Below the pieces are notes generated by a model. The model was not told the DNA's origin. It made no database searches and saw nothing but the letters and a program-made list of their open reading frames with translations. This document shows positions 43,240-51,343 of a stretch of 64,000 nucleotides of DNA, one piece after another (the stretch's first letter is position 1; each line of letters opens with the position of its first letter). Where the stretch lies: positions 4,689,524 to 4,753,523 of the forward strand of contig NZ_AP027042.1 in the NCBI RefSeq assembly GCF_027924605.1. The letters run 5' to 3'. The position numbers and the translations under genes are program-made. Origin of the DNA: Dyella sp. GSA-30 (lineage in GTDB: Bacteria > Pseudomonadota > Gammaproteobacteria > Xanthomonadales > Rhodanobacteraceae).

Positions 43240-43920
43240 ATGTTCAAGAGCCTGCCCGTGTACCTACTGTTGGTGGAAGACGATGCGATGCTGGCCGAGG
43301 CCATCTGCGATGGTATTCGGCAGCACTCGTGGGACATCGACCGGGTCGGCGACGCGCTCGCGGCAAGGGCCGCGCTTGTCGATCATCCCTACGCCGCCGT
43401 TCTGCTCGATATCGGGCTGCCCGGGGATTCGGGGCTTACCGTGCTTCGCTTCCTCAGGGAGCGCTACGACACGATTCCCGTCATCGTACTGACGGCCCGG
43501 GGACAGCTCAGCGATCGAATCCGCGGGCTGGACGCGGGCGCCGACGACTACCTGATCAAACCGTTCGAACTGGGCGAGCTGCTGGCCCGGGTCCGCGCGG
43601 TCACGCGCCGAAGCGAGGGGCAAGTCGTGCCTCTTCTCAGCTACCGCGATGTGGTGCTCGATCCGGTCAAGCGAAGAGTCACCAAAGCCAATGAACCTGT
43701 CGCGCTGAGCGCGCATGAGTATCGCGTCCTGCTTGCCTTGCTCAAGCGCCCCGGTCACGTCGTGACACGCGACGATCTGGAGAAAGCCATTTACGGCGAC
43801 AGCGCCGCCGTAGGGAGTAATACGGTTTCGGTGTTCATCCATCAATTACGACGAAAGCTCGGCGACGACATCATCAACACGGTTCACGGCCATGGCTACA
43901 CCATGGGGGGAGCGCCATGA
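43240..43920 (+). CDS. OmpR/PmrA-type response regulator
   Basis: 226 residues. The receiver domain has acidic EDD (13-15), the phosphorylation aspartate D57 in AAVLLDIGLPG, TAR (T in VLTARGQ) and the lysine in DYLIKPFE. The C-terminal winged helix is VALSAHEYRVLLALLKRPGHVVTRDDLEKAIYGD...VSVFIHQLRRKL. It is cotranscribed with the kinase that follows (4-base overlap). The 16-base box upstream suggests autoregulation. A GTG at 43258 is an alternative start. Confidence 0.9.
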   Translation: MFKSLPVYLLLVEDDAMLAEAICDGIRQHSWDIDRVGDALAARAALVDHPYAAVLLDIGLPGDSGLTVLRFLRERYDTIPVIVLTARGQLSDRIRGLDAGADDYLIKPFELGELLARVRAVTRRSEGQVVPLLSYRDVVLDPVKRRVTKANEPVALSAHEYRVLLALLKRPGHVVTRDDLEKAIYGDSAAVGSNTVSVFIHQLRRKLGDDIINTVHGHGYTMGGAP

Positions 43921-45137
43921 GATCCTTGCAATGGCGCATGCTCGCCGCACTGGTCCTGGTCATCATCCTCACATGGATGATATCCATCTCCATGCTCGTG
44001 GCTTACCTCTCCTCGGGCCAACAGAATTTCTGGCAAGCGCATCTGCATTCTCTGGGAGATACGCTTGTCAGCGGACTGCCGGACTCGTGGCTGCCAAAAT
44101 CCGGCGAGCGCGCCGCCGATAAACATCCGTCCAATGCGGCATCACCGGCACCGGCAGGTTCGGTTCGGGACATCACACCTACCGCACCTGTTCCGTCATC
44201 GTCGAACACGGCCGAATCTGCGGAACCCGCCGGCCTCCTCACCGCCATGCTGCTCAATACCATCGAGCTTGCCATCGTCGGCATCCTGATGTGGTTGGCC
44301 GTCGTGAAATCGCTGCGCCCGTTGAAGGCGATCTCGCTGGAAATACGCAGCCGTAAGGTCTTCGATGCCGAACCGCTGCCCGCAGACAAGGTCCCCGATG
44401 AACTTCGCCCGTTGATCCTGGCTTTTAACGCCTTGCTCAAGCGTGTCGAAGATGCCATGCGTGTGGAGCATCAATTCATCGCCGATGCCGCCCATGAGCT
44501 ACGTACGCCGCTTGCCGCGCTTCATGTACAGGCGGAGGTCGCGTTTCGCGCGGAGACCATCGATGGAAAAGACGATGCCTTGAGAAAACTCCTGGAGATT
44601 TCCAATCGCAGTCACCGACTCGCGGAGCAACTGCTCGATCTCGCCCGAATGGAAGGTGGCCTGCACGCGACAGGAGGACATTCCACCGATATCTTTGCCT
44701 TGTCCAGGCATGTGATCGACGAGTTCAGCATGCAGGCGCGAAAGAAAAATACGCTGCTGACCTTGTCCGGCTCGACATGCCTGGTCACATGCGACATCGA
44801 CGAGATCGGCATTCTCATCAGGAACCTGGTAGACAACGCGATACGACACGGTCGCGACGGTGGCTCCGTTGAAGTGCGCTGCGGCCATACCTTTCGCGAC
44901 AACGGCCGCCGCCCGCTGCTGGAGGTAAGGGACGACGGCCCCGGTGTTCCAGAAGATGAGCGCAAGGCGATCTTCGCCCGCTTCTATCGGGCGGCGGGCA
45001 CGGTCGCTCGCGGCAGCGGCATAGGCTTATCCCTCGTCGCAGGCATCGCCGAACTTCACGGCGCGACTGTTGAGACCGGCAAAGGTATCGACGGAAAGGG
45101 ATTTGCCATCCGCGTTGTCTTTCCGCAGGAAGGCTGA
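43917..45137 (+). CDS. Sensor histidine kinase, PmrB/QseC-like
   Basis: 406 residues. TM1 at about 8-31 and TM2 at about 112-131 flank an 80-residue periplasmic loop rich in proline and serine. The H-box is HQFIADAAHELRTPLAAL with H193. The ATPase domain has NLVDNAIRHG (N box), VRDDGPGVP (G1) and GSGIGLSL (G2). It autophosphorylates and passes phosphate to the adjacent response regulator. The loop has no recognised sensing motif. The stimulus is unknown. Confidence 0.9.
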   Translation: MRSLQWRMLAALVLVIILTWMISISMLVAYLSSGQQNFWQAHLHSLGDTLVSGLPDSWLPKSGERAADKHPSNAASPAPAGSVRDITPTAPVPSSSNTAESAEPAGLLTAMLLNTIELAIVGILMWLAVVKSLRPLKAISLEIRSRKVFDAEPLPADKVPDELRPLILAFNALLKRVEDAMRVEHQFIADAAHELRTPLAALHVQAEVAFRAETIDGKDDALRKLLEISNRSHRLAEQLLDLARMEGGLHATGGHSTDIFALSRHVIDEFSMQARKKNTLLTLSGSTCLVTCDIDEIGILIRNLVDNAIRHGRDGGSVEVRCGHTFRDNGRRPLLEVRDDGPGVPEDERKAIFARFYRAAGTVARGSGIGLSLVAGIAELHGATVETGKGIDGKGFAIRVVFPQEG

Positions 45138-45178
45138 GCGTTCTTTCGCTGCAGACTTCGTGCGTGTTGTTTTGAACC

Positions 45179-45210
45179 CTAATCAATTCTTAAAAACAAC
45201 TCCCTAGCAT
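45179..45210 (+). promoter_or_regulatory. Response-regulator box and -10 of the DUF3313/PqiA operon
   Basis: CTAATCAATTCTTAAA (45179-45194) matches the sequence before the response-regulator gene. TAGCAT (45205-45210), a possible -10 element, begins 11 bases after its end, so the box would overlap the -35 position. That is the usual place of a class II activator site of OmpR-family regulators. Inferred from sequence; no binding data. Confidence 0.55.
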
Positions 45211-45299
45211 CGAAAACAAGAAGTCCAGAAATTGCTGGCTTTTTGCATCTTCGATCTGTCGACGGATACCCCGTCGACGACTTTTTATAGGAAGGGAGT

Positions 45300-45962
45300 A
45301 TGACCATTCATTTCAAGACGCCTTGTTTCCTGCTGCTTGGCGCCGTCGCCATCCTAAGCGGATGCGCGACCACTCAGCCGACGGCTTATCAGGGACTCGA
45401 TTCATCGGAATATCTGCGTCCCAATGAGCAAAGTCGACGTGGTCATGAGCCATACGTCTACAACACATCGGTCGACTGGAAGCGTTATTCCACTTTCATC
45501 ATCGAGCCCGTGAAGATCTACCGCGGCCCCGACAACCAGTTCGAGAAAGTATCCGAGGAAGGCAAGCAAGAGCTGGCCAACTACATGCACGAGCAGTTCG
45601 ACGAAAAGCTCCGTCAGAAATACACACCCGTATCGAGCCCCCAGCAGGACACCCTGCGTATCAAGATGACACTGACCGGCGCCAAGCCGACCAAGCAATT
45701 CATCGGCACGGTGATGAAGATGGATCTCGCTGGCGGCCCCTACAACGCAACGCAGGCGGTTCGTGGCCGCGAGGGCGCCTTCTCGGGATCAGTGAGCTAT
45801 GCCGTGGAGATCTATGACGCAACGACGAATCGCCTGCTCAAGGCGTATGTCGACAAGCAGTATCCCAATGCGATGAATATGAAATCCACCTTTGGTTCGC
45901 TTACCGCATCGAAGACCGGCATTCGCAAGGGCGCCGACAACCTGCTCGAGAACTTACAATAA
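45300..45962 (+). CDS. DUF3313 family lipoprotein
   Basis: 220 residues. The lipobox AILSGC puts the lipidated cysteine at C22. The remaining chain fits DUF3313: GLDSSEYLRPNEQSRRGHEPYVYNTSVDWKRYSTFIIEPVKIYRG near the start. It ends with MNMKSTFGSLTASKTGIRKGADNLLENL. The protein is an outer- or inner-membrane-anchored periplasmic protein of unknown role. It is first in the operon with two PqiA halves; the next start is 10 bases past its stop. A 16-base response-regulator-like box sits in its promoter. Confidence 0.85.
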   Translation: MTIHFKTPCFLLLGAVAILSGCATTQPTAYQGLDSSEYLRPNEQSRRGHEPYVYNTSVDWKRYSTFIIEPVKIYRGPDNQFEKVSEEGKQELANYMHEQFDEKLRQKYTPVSSPQQDTLRIKMTLTGAKPTKQFIGTVMKMDLAGGPYNATQAVRGREGAFSGSVSYAVEIYDATTNRLLKAYVDKQYPNAMNMKSTFGSLTASKTGIRKGADNLLENLQ

Positions 45963-45972
45963 ACCGTTCGCC

Positions 45973-46596
45973 ATGAAAGTTCTCTCCAGCTTGATCGTCT
46001 GCCCGCACTGCGATGCCGTCTATCGACGGCCCAGCCTTGCACTTGACCAGGTGGCACGCTGCAGTGAATGTCATTCGGTGATATGTCGCTCCAACCGGCT
46101 CAACATCGAGGGCTGGTTGGCGTTGACGGTGACATCGGCAATCACCTTCATCATCGCCAATGCGTTCCCGGTGATGAGTGTCGGCCTGCAAAACTTCCGC
46201 AACGATGCCACCTTGTGGGAAGCCACCACGTCCCTGGTTCAGGGCGGATGGGCACCGATGGCGGTCCCCGCCATGCTCATGGCGATCATGGCGCCGCTTG
46301 CACAGATCGTGCTGCTTGGCTGGGTGCTGGCGTTCGCGTGGCATGGCCAACGAGCACCCGGGTTCCAGCACAGCATGAAGCTGCTCGTCATGTTGCGCCG
46401 ATGGAACATGCTCGACGTCGCCTTTCTTGGCGTCATGGTGGCGGCGATCAAACTGTCGAGCATGGCGGAAGTGGCGATTGGCCCCGGCATGTGGGCCATC
46501 GGCGCGCTGCTTTGCCTGACTGCGCTCACCGCAAACGGCGATCTCCTGTGGTTGTGGGATGCGACGGAACGCAAGCCGCAAACGGTGGATCCATGA
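45973..46596 (+). CDS. PqiA domain protein, first half
   Basis: 207 residues. A zinc ribbon (C10, C13, C30, C33: IVCPHCD...CSECHSV) is followed by the membrane core of four helices, with AITFIIANAFPVMSVGLQN and MLAFAWHGQ-like segments. This is the N-terminal repeat of PqiA, which in E. coli is a single 400-residue protein. Together with the next protein it would form the PqiA unit of an MCE lipid-transport complex in the inner membrane. It overlaps its partner by 4 bases. Confidence 0.87.
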   Translation: MKVLSSLIVCPHCDAVYRRPSLALDQVARCSECHSVICRSNRLNIEGWLALTVTSAITFIIANAFPVMSVGLQNFRNDATLWEATTSLVQGGWAPMAVPAMLMAIMAPLAQIVLLGWVLAFAWHGQRAPGFQHSMKLLVMLRRWNMLDVAFLGVMVAAIKLSSMAEVAIGPGMWAIGALLCLTALTANGDLLWLWDATERKPQTVDP

Positions 46597-47225
46597 TGAC
46601 CGGGATCCAGCGCGCGCAACATCTAGGCGTCATCGGTTGCCGGGTTTGCGGACTTGTCGTGGCGCCCGCCGGACACGAGAGCGATCAACGCTGCCCGCGC
46701 TGTCGATCTGTATTGCGCAGCCGCCACGCACGAAGCATCGAGCGCACCTGGGCGCTGCTGTTCGCCTCGATGATCTGCTACCTGCCCGCCAATCTGCTTC
46801 CCGTCATGGAGATCAGTTCACTCGGTCATGCCGCGCATCTTTCTACCGTCATCGGCGGTGTGATCGACCTGTGGCGCGACGGTTCGTATGACGTCGCGCT
46901 GGTGATCCTGGTCACCACCGTGGTCATACCGTGCGCGAAGTTCTTTGCACTCTTTTTCTTGCTGATGTCGATTCAATTCGGCTGGTCCTGGGCGCAGCGA
47001 ACCCGATCCCGCCTCTTTCATCTGCTCGAACTAGTCGGCTACTGGTCGATGCTCGACGTCTTGGTGGTGGGGCTGCTGGCCAGCCTGGTCAAGTTTGATG
47101 CATTGGGTGGCATCGAGCCCGGGCCCGGCATCTTCTTTTTCGGTATATCCGTCGTCCTGACGATGCTTGCTGCACACAGCTTCGACCCACGGTTGATCTG
47201 GGACAGCGAGAAAGGTGGCGCATGA
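46593..47225 (+). CDS. PqiA domain protein, second half
   Basis: 210 residues. Zinc ribbon C16, C19, C34, C37 (IGCRVCGLVV...QRCPRCRS), then four membrane helices with MICYLPANLLPVMEISSLG, the second PqiA repeat motif. Two consecutive ATGs overlap the previous stop, so the two halves are translationally coupled. In E. coli PqiA is followed by the MCE protein PqiB; no MCE gene is present here. The next gene starts at the ATGA of its stop. Confidence 0.88.
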   Translation: MMTGIQRAQHLGVIGCRVCGLVVAPAGHESDQRCPRCRSVLRSRHARSIERTWALLFASMICYLPANLLPVMEISSLGHAAHLSTVIGGVIDLWRDGSYDVALVILVTTVVIPCAKFFALFFLLMSIQFGWSWAQRTRSRLFHLLELVGYWSMLDVLVVGLLASLVKFDALGGIEPGPGIFFFGISVVLTMLAAHSFDPRLIWDSEKGGA

Positions 47226-48025
47226 CGCAATCTCACTGGTTTCTCTTTCCCAAGCTCTACCATCAGCCGCCGCTGGACTGGGACGCCCTCGAGCGCTGCC
47301 TGCTGGACGATGAGGCGACTCTCCCTGCCAGAGGCGAGGACGTCGCACGCGATGATATCCGCGACCTGGCGCACTGCCTTCGCCACACCGGTTTTTTCCC
47401 GGGGGAGGCACTGGAATGGATGCGCTCGCCGCGCGACCTGATCGAGTTTTTCAAGATCAATGGAGCGCTGCCGGCCAATATCACGATCGATGCCAACCTG
47501 GGTATGACCGAGACCGTGGCGAAACTTCAAGAGCACGGCGTCCAGGTCGATCGTTGCTGGCGGTCCATCGAGGCGCAGTGGAGTGACACGTCAGGCACTC
47601 GCTATGTCCTGGGCCCGCGAGCAAGACGTTTTTTTGTCGACGACTTTGCGTGGGAAGGTGCAAGGAGAACCGTAGCCCTGTCTCTGCTGCAATTCCACAA
47701 ACGCCCTTTTCTCTCGATCGGCAGAAACCTGAAGTCGCCCATGCTTCCTGGAAGCGACCAGGTACTGACGGAACTCAGCCCCTATGGCTGCCATAGGAAG
47801 TTCATCCGGGCGGCGAGTACGAATTCTCAGGCAACCTGGATAGACCCAAGGACCCAGGAGGCACACCACATTCTCGATCTCGACTGGCAGGGCACGTTCG
47901 GGATAGGGCACCAGACGGTGATGATCGAGGGCAATGGTGGCGATGGGTTTCCGAAGAGCCTTGCCGATTTTCTTGCGAAGGTCATCGGCGAGCCGATGAT
48001 TGTGGCGACTCGGGAGCTTTTGTAA
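47222..48025 (+). CDS. Unrecognised protein in the PqiA operon
   Basis: 267 residues, overlapping the second PqiA gene by 4 bases. No signal peptide and no obvious membrane helix. It is rich in Trp and Arg (WFLFPKLYHQPPLDWDALERCLL; LEWMRSPRDLIEFFKINGAL; HGVQVDRCWRSIEAQW). I do not recognise a family or domain. The position where PqiB would be expected makes it the most likely functional partner of the PqiA pair. It is followed by a hairpin element. Confidence 0.65.
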   Translation: MTQSHWFLFPKLYHQPPLDWDALERCLLDDEATLPARGEDVARDDIRDLAHCLRHTGFFPGEALEWMRSPRDLIEFFKINGALPANITIDANLGMTETVAKLQEHGVQVDRCWRSIEAQWSDTSGTRYVLGPRARRFFVDDFAWEGARRTVALSLLQFHKRPFLSIGRNLKSPMLPGSDQVLTELSPYGCHRKFIRAASTNSQATWIDPRTQEAHHILDLDWQGTFGIGHQTVMIEGNGGDGFPKSLADFLAKVIGEPMIVATRELL

Positions 48026-48049
48026 GGAAGCTGGGGCACTTCAGTTTTC

Positions 48050-48167
48050 CCTATCGTCATCCCGGCGCAGGCCGGGACCCATTCCTCAGTCTTGGCTGGT
48101 CAGACAGCCTGTTGCAAGCATCTGCGCTGAGGAGTGGATTCCGGCCTGCGCCGGAATGACGAATAGG
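48050..48167. repeat. Hairpin element (inverted REP pair), copy 2
   Basis: The left arm starts CCTATCGTCATCCCGGCGCA and the right arm ends TGCGCCGGAATGACGAATAGG, forming a long imperfect inverted repeat about 118 bases long. The interior contains GTCAGACA and GCAAGCAT, shared with the element at 50872. It lies in the gap between two convergent genes and could act as a bidirectional terminator. Confidence 0.85.
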
Positions 48168-48195
48168 AAAGGTTTCTAGAGGTACCCTGAAGTCG

Positions 48196-48235
48196 CTCCC
48201 ACAAACTCAGGAAGGCAGTCGATTCTTTGTGGGAG
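48196..48235. repeat. Second-type hairpin CTCCCACAAA/TTTGTGGGAG
   Basis: CTCCCACAAA (48196-48205) and TTTGTGGGAG (48226-48235) pair perfectly. The right arm lies inside the last codons of the regulator gene on the minus strand. GTGGGAG hairpins of this kind are a common REP class in gammaproteobacteria. Confidence 0.6.
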
Positions 48236-49067
48236 TCGCGTCTACCTGGAGTTTCACCAGCGTCTTGATCCGATCCACATCCGCCGACGTTGCCGGGTGG
48301 TAAACGATCATGCTGAGATCGGGCCGGCCATCGATAGCAAAGGACGAATATTCCAGCGCGAGAAGTCCCACCTGTGGGTGGTTCAGATGCTTGGTGCCTT
48401 CGCCGTGCGCGCGAACGTCGTTGTCACGCCATATCGCTTCGAACTCAGGGCTCATTCGACTTAGTTCATCAATAAGCGCTTCCACTTCCCTGGACGCTCC
48501 CGCACGCGCCGCGTCCGCGCGAAACGCTCCTACCGCAAACCGTGCCACGCTTTCCCAATCGGCTTGCTTGGCGCGAACACGGGGATCGCAAAAGATCATG
48601 CGCAGAATGTTGCGCTGCTCCGGCACCAGTTCTGCATAGTTGCCCAGCACAGCTGTGGCGGCGCGGTTCCACGCGACGACATCCCATGTAAACGTCTTGA
48701 TCAGGGCCGGGCTGTATTCGAGCGCATCCAGCACGTGCTGAAGCCGTGGCGTCACCCCACCGACCGCGTGGTAGCGCACTTCCGGCGGGCGGCCCAGAGC
48801 CAGCAGAAAGATATGCTCGCGCTCGACGTCCGTCAGCATCAAGGCTTGCGCGATACGGTCGAGCACATTGGCCGAAGGCGCACCGCCGCGGCCCTGCTCC
48901 AGCCACGTGTACCAGGTGGTGCTCACGTTGGCGCGCTGCGCCACCTCTTCGCGACGCAATCCCGGTGTGCGCCTACGCGTTAGCGAAAAGCCCAGGGCCG
49001 CCGGATCGAGTTTCTTGCGGCGATCCTTCAGATAGGTTCCGAGCAGGTTGTCGTTCAACACCGGCAT
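48207..49067 (-). CDS. XRE-type regulator with MmyB ligand-binding domain
   Basis: 286 residues. The helix-turn-helix is LGTYLKDRRKKLDP...TPGLRREEVAQRANVSTTWYTWLEQGRGGAPSANVLDRIAQAL. The C-terminal MmyB/MltR-like domain, with FTWDVVAWNRAATAVLGNYAEL, is thought to bind a fatty-acid-like ligand. It is divergent from the epimerase-type SDR at 49168, with a perfect palindrome between. The C-terminal residues (KNRLPS) read through a repeat hairpin, suggesting the original end was slightly different. Confidence 0.88.
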   Translation of the reverse strand: MPVLNDNLLGTYLKDRRKKLDPAALGFSLTRRRTPGLRREEVAQRANVSTTWYTWLEQGRGGAPSANVLDRIAQALMLTDVEREHIFLLALGRPPEVRYHAVGGVTPRLQHVLDALEYSPALIKTFTWDVVAWNRAATAVLGNYAELVPEQRNILRMIFCDPRVRAKQADWESVARFAVGAFRADAARAGASREVEALIDELSRMSPEFEAIWRDNDVRAHGEGTKHLNHPQVGLLALEYSSFAIDGRPDLSMIVYHPATSADVDRIKTLVKLQVDATPTKNRLPS

Positions 49068-49084
49068 GACGCGTCCTGTTAGTC

Positions 49085-49100
49085 GTTATACCCGTATAAC
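49085..49100. promoter_or_regulatory. Palindrome GTTATAC-CC-GTATAAC
   Basis: Seven-base arms around a two-base centre, in the 100-base spacer between the XRE-type regulator and the SDR gene, 18 bases upstream of the regulator start. Probable operator of this regulator; binding is inferred. Confidence 0.65.
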
Positions 49101-49167
49101 GCCACTACTTTACCCCGATAGATGATGCGCCGAGAGTGACCCCAAGTCCAATGCAGAGGGTTTCACT

Positions 49168-50043
49168 ATGCGCGTTTTTGTTACCGGTGCGAGCGGATTT
49201 ATCGGCTCGGCCATCGTCGATGAATTGATTGCCGCGGGACACGAAGTACTCGGCCTGGCTCGCTCGGATGCCGCCGCGGCGGCTCTGGTTGCGGCAGGTG
49301 CGCATGTCCATCACGGATCGCTGGAAGACCTCGACAGTTTGCGCAGCGGCGCCGAGGCATCTGATGCGGTGATCCATACCGCTTTCATCCACGACTTCTC
49401 CAAATGGGCCGAGAACTGCGAGCTCGACCGGCACGTTATCGAAATCCTTGGAGCCGTGCTCGCCGGCTCCGACCGTCCTCTGATCGTCACCTCCGGCACG
49501 GGTGTCGCCAGAACGCCGGGGCGCGCCACTACTGAGGACGATGCGCCGAACTCCCCGATTCCCCGCGTGGCTTCGGAAGAAGCGGCAGCTGCGGTGCAGG
49601 CGCGGGGCGTGCGCGTTCTGGTCGTACGTCTTCCGCAGGTTCACGACCCCCTCAAACAAGGTCTCATCAGCTACATGATCGAGGTGGCTCGGGAAAAAGG
49701 TGTCTCCGCGTACATCGGTGACGGGCTCAATCGCTGGCCAGCGGTACACCGGCTTGATACGGCGAATCTCTATCGACTGGTGCTCGAGAAAGGCTCCGCC
49801 GGAGCGCGATACAACGCCGTGGCCGAGGAAGGCGTGTCCCTGCGAAGCATTGCCGAAGCCATTGGCCAACGCCTGAATGTGCCGGTCGTTGCCCAGTCTC
49901 CTGAAGAGGCTCAAGAGCACTTTGGCTGGCTCGCGCCGCTGGTGGCAGCCGATGTACCGGCATCGAGTCAACGCACGCGGGAACACCTGGGGTGGTACCC
50001 GACCGGGCCCGATCTCATCGCCGATCTTCGTCAACCCGGCTAG
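49168..50043 (+). CDS. NAD(P)-dependent epimerase/SDR (atypical)
   Basis: 291 residues. MRVFVTGASGFIGSAIVDELIAAGHEVLGLARSD is the extended SDR Rossmann start with GxxGxxG. VTSGTGVARTPG and VVRLPQVHD follow where the extended family has the active-site strand; a classical YxxxK is not evident. It ends with SQRTREHLGWYPTGPDL, typical of the YeeZ/SDR5-like group. Substrate unknown. It is transcribed away from the XRE-type regulator. Confidence 0.85.
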   Translation: MRVFVTGASGFIGSAIVDELIAAGHEVLGLARSDAAAAALVAAGAHVHHGSLEDLDSLRSGAEASDAVIHTAFIHDFSKWAENCELDRHVIEILGAVLAGSDRPLIVTSGTGVARTPGRATTEDDAPNSPIPRVASEEAAAAVQARGVRVLVVRLPQVHDPLKQGLISYMIEVAREKGVSAYIGDGLNRWPAVHRLDTANLYRLVLEKGSAGARYNAVAEEGVSLRSIAEAIGQRLNVPVVAQSPEEAQEHFGWLAPLVAADVPASSQRTREHLGWYPTGPDLIADLRQPG

Positions 50044-50068
50044 CCGCGATTAGAGCAAGAGTCGGAGT

Positions 50069-50088
50069 GTTCGCCATGGCAGGCGAAC
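50069..50088 (+). terminator. Hairpin after the SDR gene
   Basis: GTTCGCC (50069-50075) pairs with GGCGAAC (50082-50088), loop 6 bases, 25 bases past the stop codon. No U-tract follows. Confidence 0.5.
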
Positions 50089-50092
50089 CTAA

Positions 50093-50127
50093 GGTGCTAT
50101 CCACGACTGCAATGAATGGATAGCACC
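50093..50127. promoter_or_regulatory. Perfect 10-bp inverted repeat before the 2OG dioxygenase
   Basis: GGTGCTATCC (50093-50102) and GGATAGCACC (50118-50127) are perfectly complementary, separated by 15 bases. The right arm ends 3 bases before the preferred ATG (50131), and an ATG at 50116 lies inside the loop side, so the structure could hide the ribosome site or be a DNA operator. Confidence 0.65.
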
Positions 50128-50130
50128 CTC

Positions 50131-50829
50131 ATGAATGACCCGCGCGGCATCGACTGGACACGTGTCGAGTCCGATCTCGATCGTTACGGCGCTGCCACGA
50201 TCAAACACCTGCTATCGCCAGAAACCTGCCATACGCTTATCGATAGCTATACCGACGATATGCTTTTCCGCAGTAAGGTCGTGATGGATCGTCATGGCTT
50301 CGGGCGTGGCGAATACAAGTACTTCGCTTATCCGTTACCAGCACCGCTGGAGACACTTCGGACCACGCTGTATCCGGATCTCGCAGTGATCGCCAATCGA
50401 TGGCAGGCAGCCATGGGTATGGCCGTGACCTATCCGACGAGCCATGCCGACTATCTCAAGCAATGCCATACCGCAGGTCAAACGCGACCGACCCCGTTGC
50501 TGCTCCGCTACGAACCTGGCGATTACAACTGCCTGCATCAGGATCTATACGGCGAACACGTCTTCCCGCTTCAAATGGCGATTTTGTTGTCGCGACCGGG
50601 GGACGATTTTACCGGCGGAGAGTTTGTGCTTACCGAACAACGGCCGCGCATGCAGTCGCGTGCGGAAGTGGTGCCGCTTGTGCAAGGCGATGCGGTGGTC
50701 TTTGCCGTGCATCATCGACCTGTGCGTGGGACCAAGGGCGTGTATCGCGTGAACATGCGTCACGGCGTGAGCCGGGTTCGGTCGGGGTATCGGCATACGG
50801 TTGGCATTATTTTTCATGATGCCAAGTGA
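50131..50829 (+). CDS. 2-oxoglutarate/Fe(II) dioxygenase
   Basis: 232 residues from the ATG at 50131 (an ATG at 50116 lies in the hairpin). The iron ligands are visible as H136 and D138 in CLHQDLYGEHVFPLQM and H211 in MRHGVSRVRSGYRHTVGIIFHD; R221 would bind 2-oxoglutarate. RYEPGDYNCLHQD is the usual jelly-roll context. It matches the COG3826-type group of dioxygenases, whose substrates are mostly unknown. It stands alone after the SDR gene. Confidence 0.82.
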   Translation: MNDPRGIDWTRVESDLDRYGAATIKHLLSPETCHTLIDSYTDDMLFRSKVVMDRHGFGRGEYKYFAYPLPAPLETLRTTLYPDLAVIANRWQAAMGMAVTYPTSHADYLKQCHTAGQTRPTPLLLRYEPGDYNCLHQDLYGEHVFPLQMAILLSRPGDDFTGGEFVLTEQRPRMQSRAEVVPLVQGDAVVFAVHHRPVRGTKGVYRVNMRHGVSRVRSGYRHTVGIIFHDAK

Positions 50830-50871
50830 TATCGGGCATTTTAGTCAGCGTCTTCAGAAACTCTAAAATCC

Positions 50872-50998
50872 CCTCCTAGTCGTCATCCCGGCGCAGGCCG
50901 GGATCTACTCCTCAGTTCTCGCTCGTCAGACACCATGTGGCAAGCATTGGCGTTGAGGAATGGATCCCGGCCTGCGCCGGGATGACGAGTAGGAAGGG
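50872..50998. repeat. Hairpin element (inverted REP pair), copy 3
   Basis: A near-perfect inverted repeat with arms of about 45 bases: CCTAGTCGTCATCCCGGCGC at the left and GCGCCGGGATGACGAGTAGG at the right. The interior shares GTCAGACA and GCAAGCAT with copy 2 at 48050. It lies downstream of the dioxygenase. Confidence 0.88.
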
Positions 50999-51186
50999 TT
51001 GCTCGCTGAATCCACTACTCCGAACTGTCCGGACACGAGCCACAGCGTCCGCGGACACCAAACTTGCACCGGCGCCTGCCAGCAAGAATGGCTTGGCAGC
51101 GCGATTTGTCGATGCCTTTAAACCCTGGCACGCCATTTGCCATCTATCCCTCGAAGACTTCATTCCTAACCCTGTGGAGAACGACC

Positions 51187-51333
51187 ATGAACTTCGAAAC
51201 CCTGATGCTGAAGAGCCTTTTCGCCGCCTCCCTGCTGGTCTGCGCGTTGACGCTCGGCGCCATGATCGCCTCGCATGCAACGGCACCGACCATCGCTACC
51301 CAGCACGCACCGGTCGCCACCGCGGCAGGTTAA
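51187..51333 (+). CDS. Small single-helix membrane protein
   Basis: 48 residues, MNFETLMLKSLFAASLLVCA onward, one hydrophobic helix (about 9-29) and a short Ala/Thr/His-rich tail. GGAG lies 8 bases before the ATG, which favours a real gene. Function unknown. The frame is open upstream, but no family-like sequence starts there. It converges on the SDR gene at 51344. Confidence 0.5.
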   Translation: MNFETLMLKSLFAASLLVCALTLGAMIASHATAPTIATQHAPVATAAG

Positions 51334-51343
51334 GCGGGGAGAT

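Noticed and set aside
45892-45972. Upstream extension of the first PqiA gene
   Set aside because: It overlaps the DUF3313 gene; the zinc ribbon begins just after the ATG at 45973.
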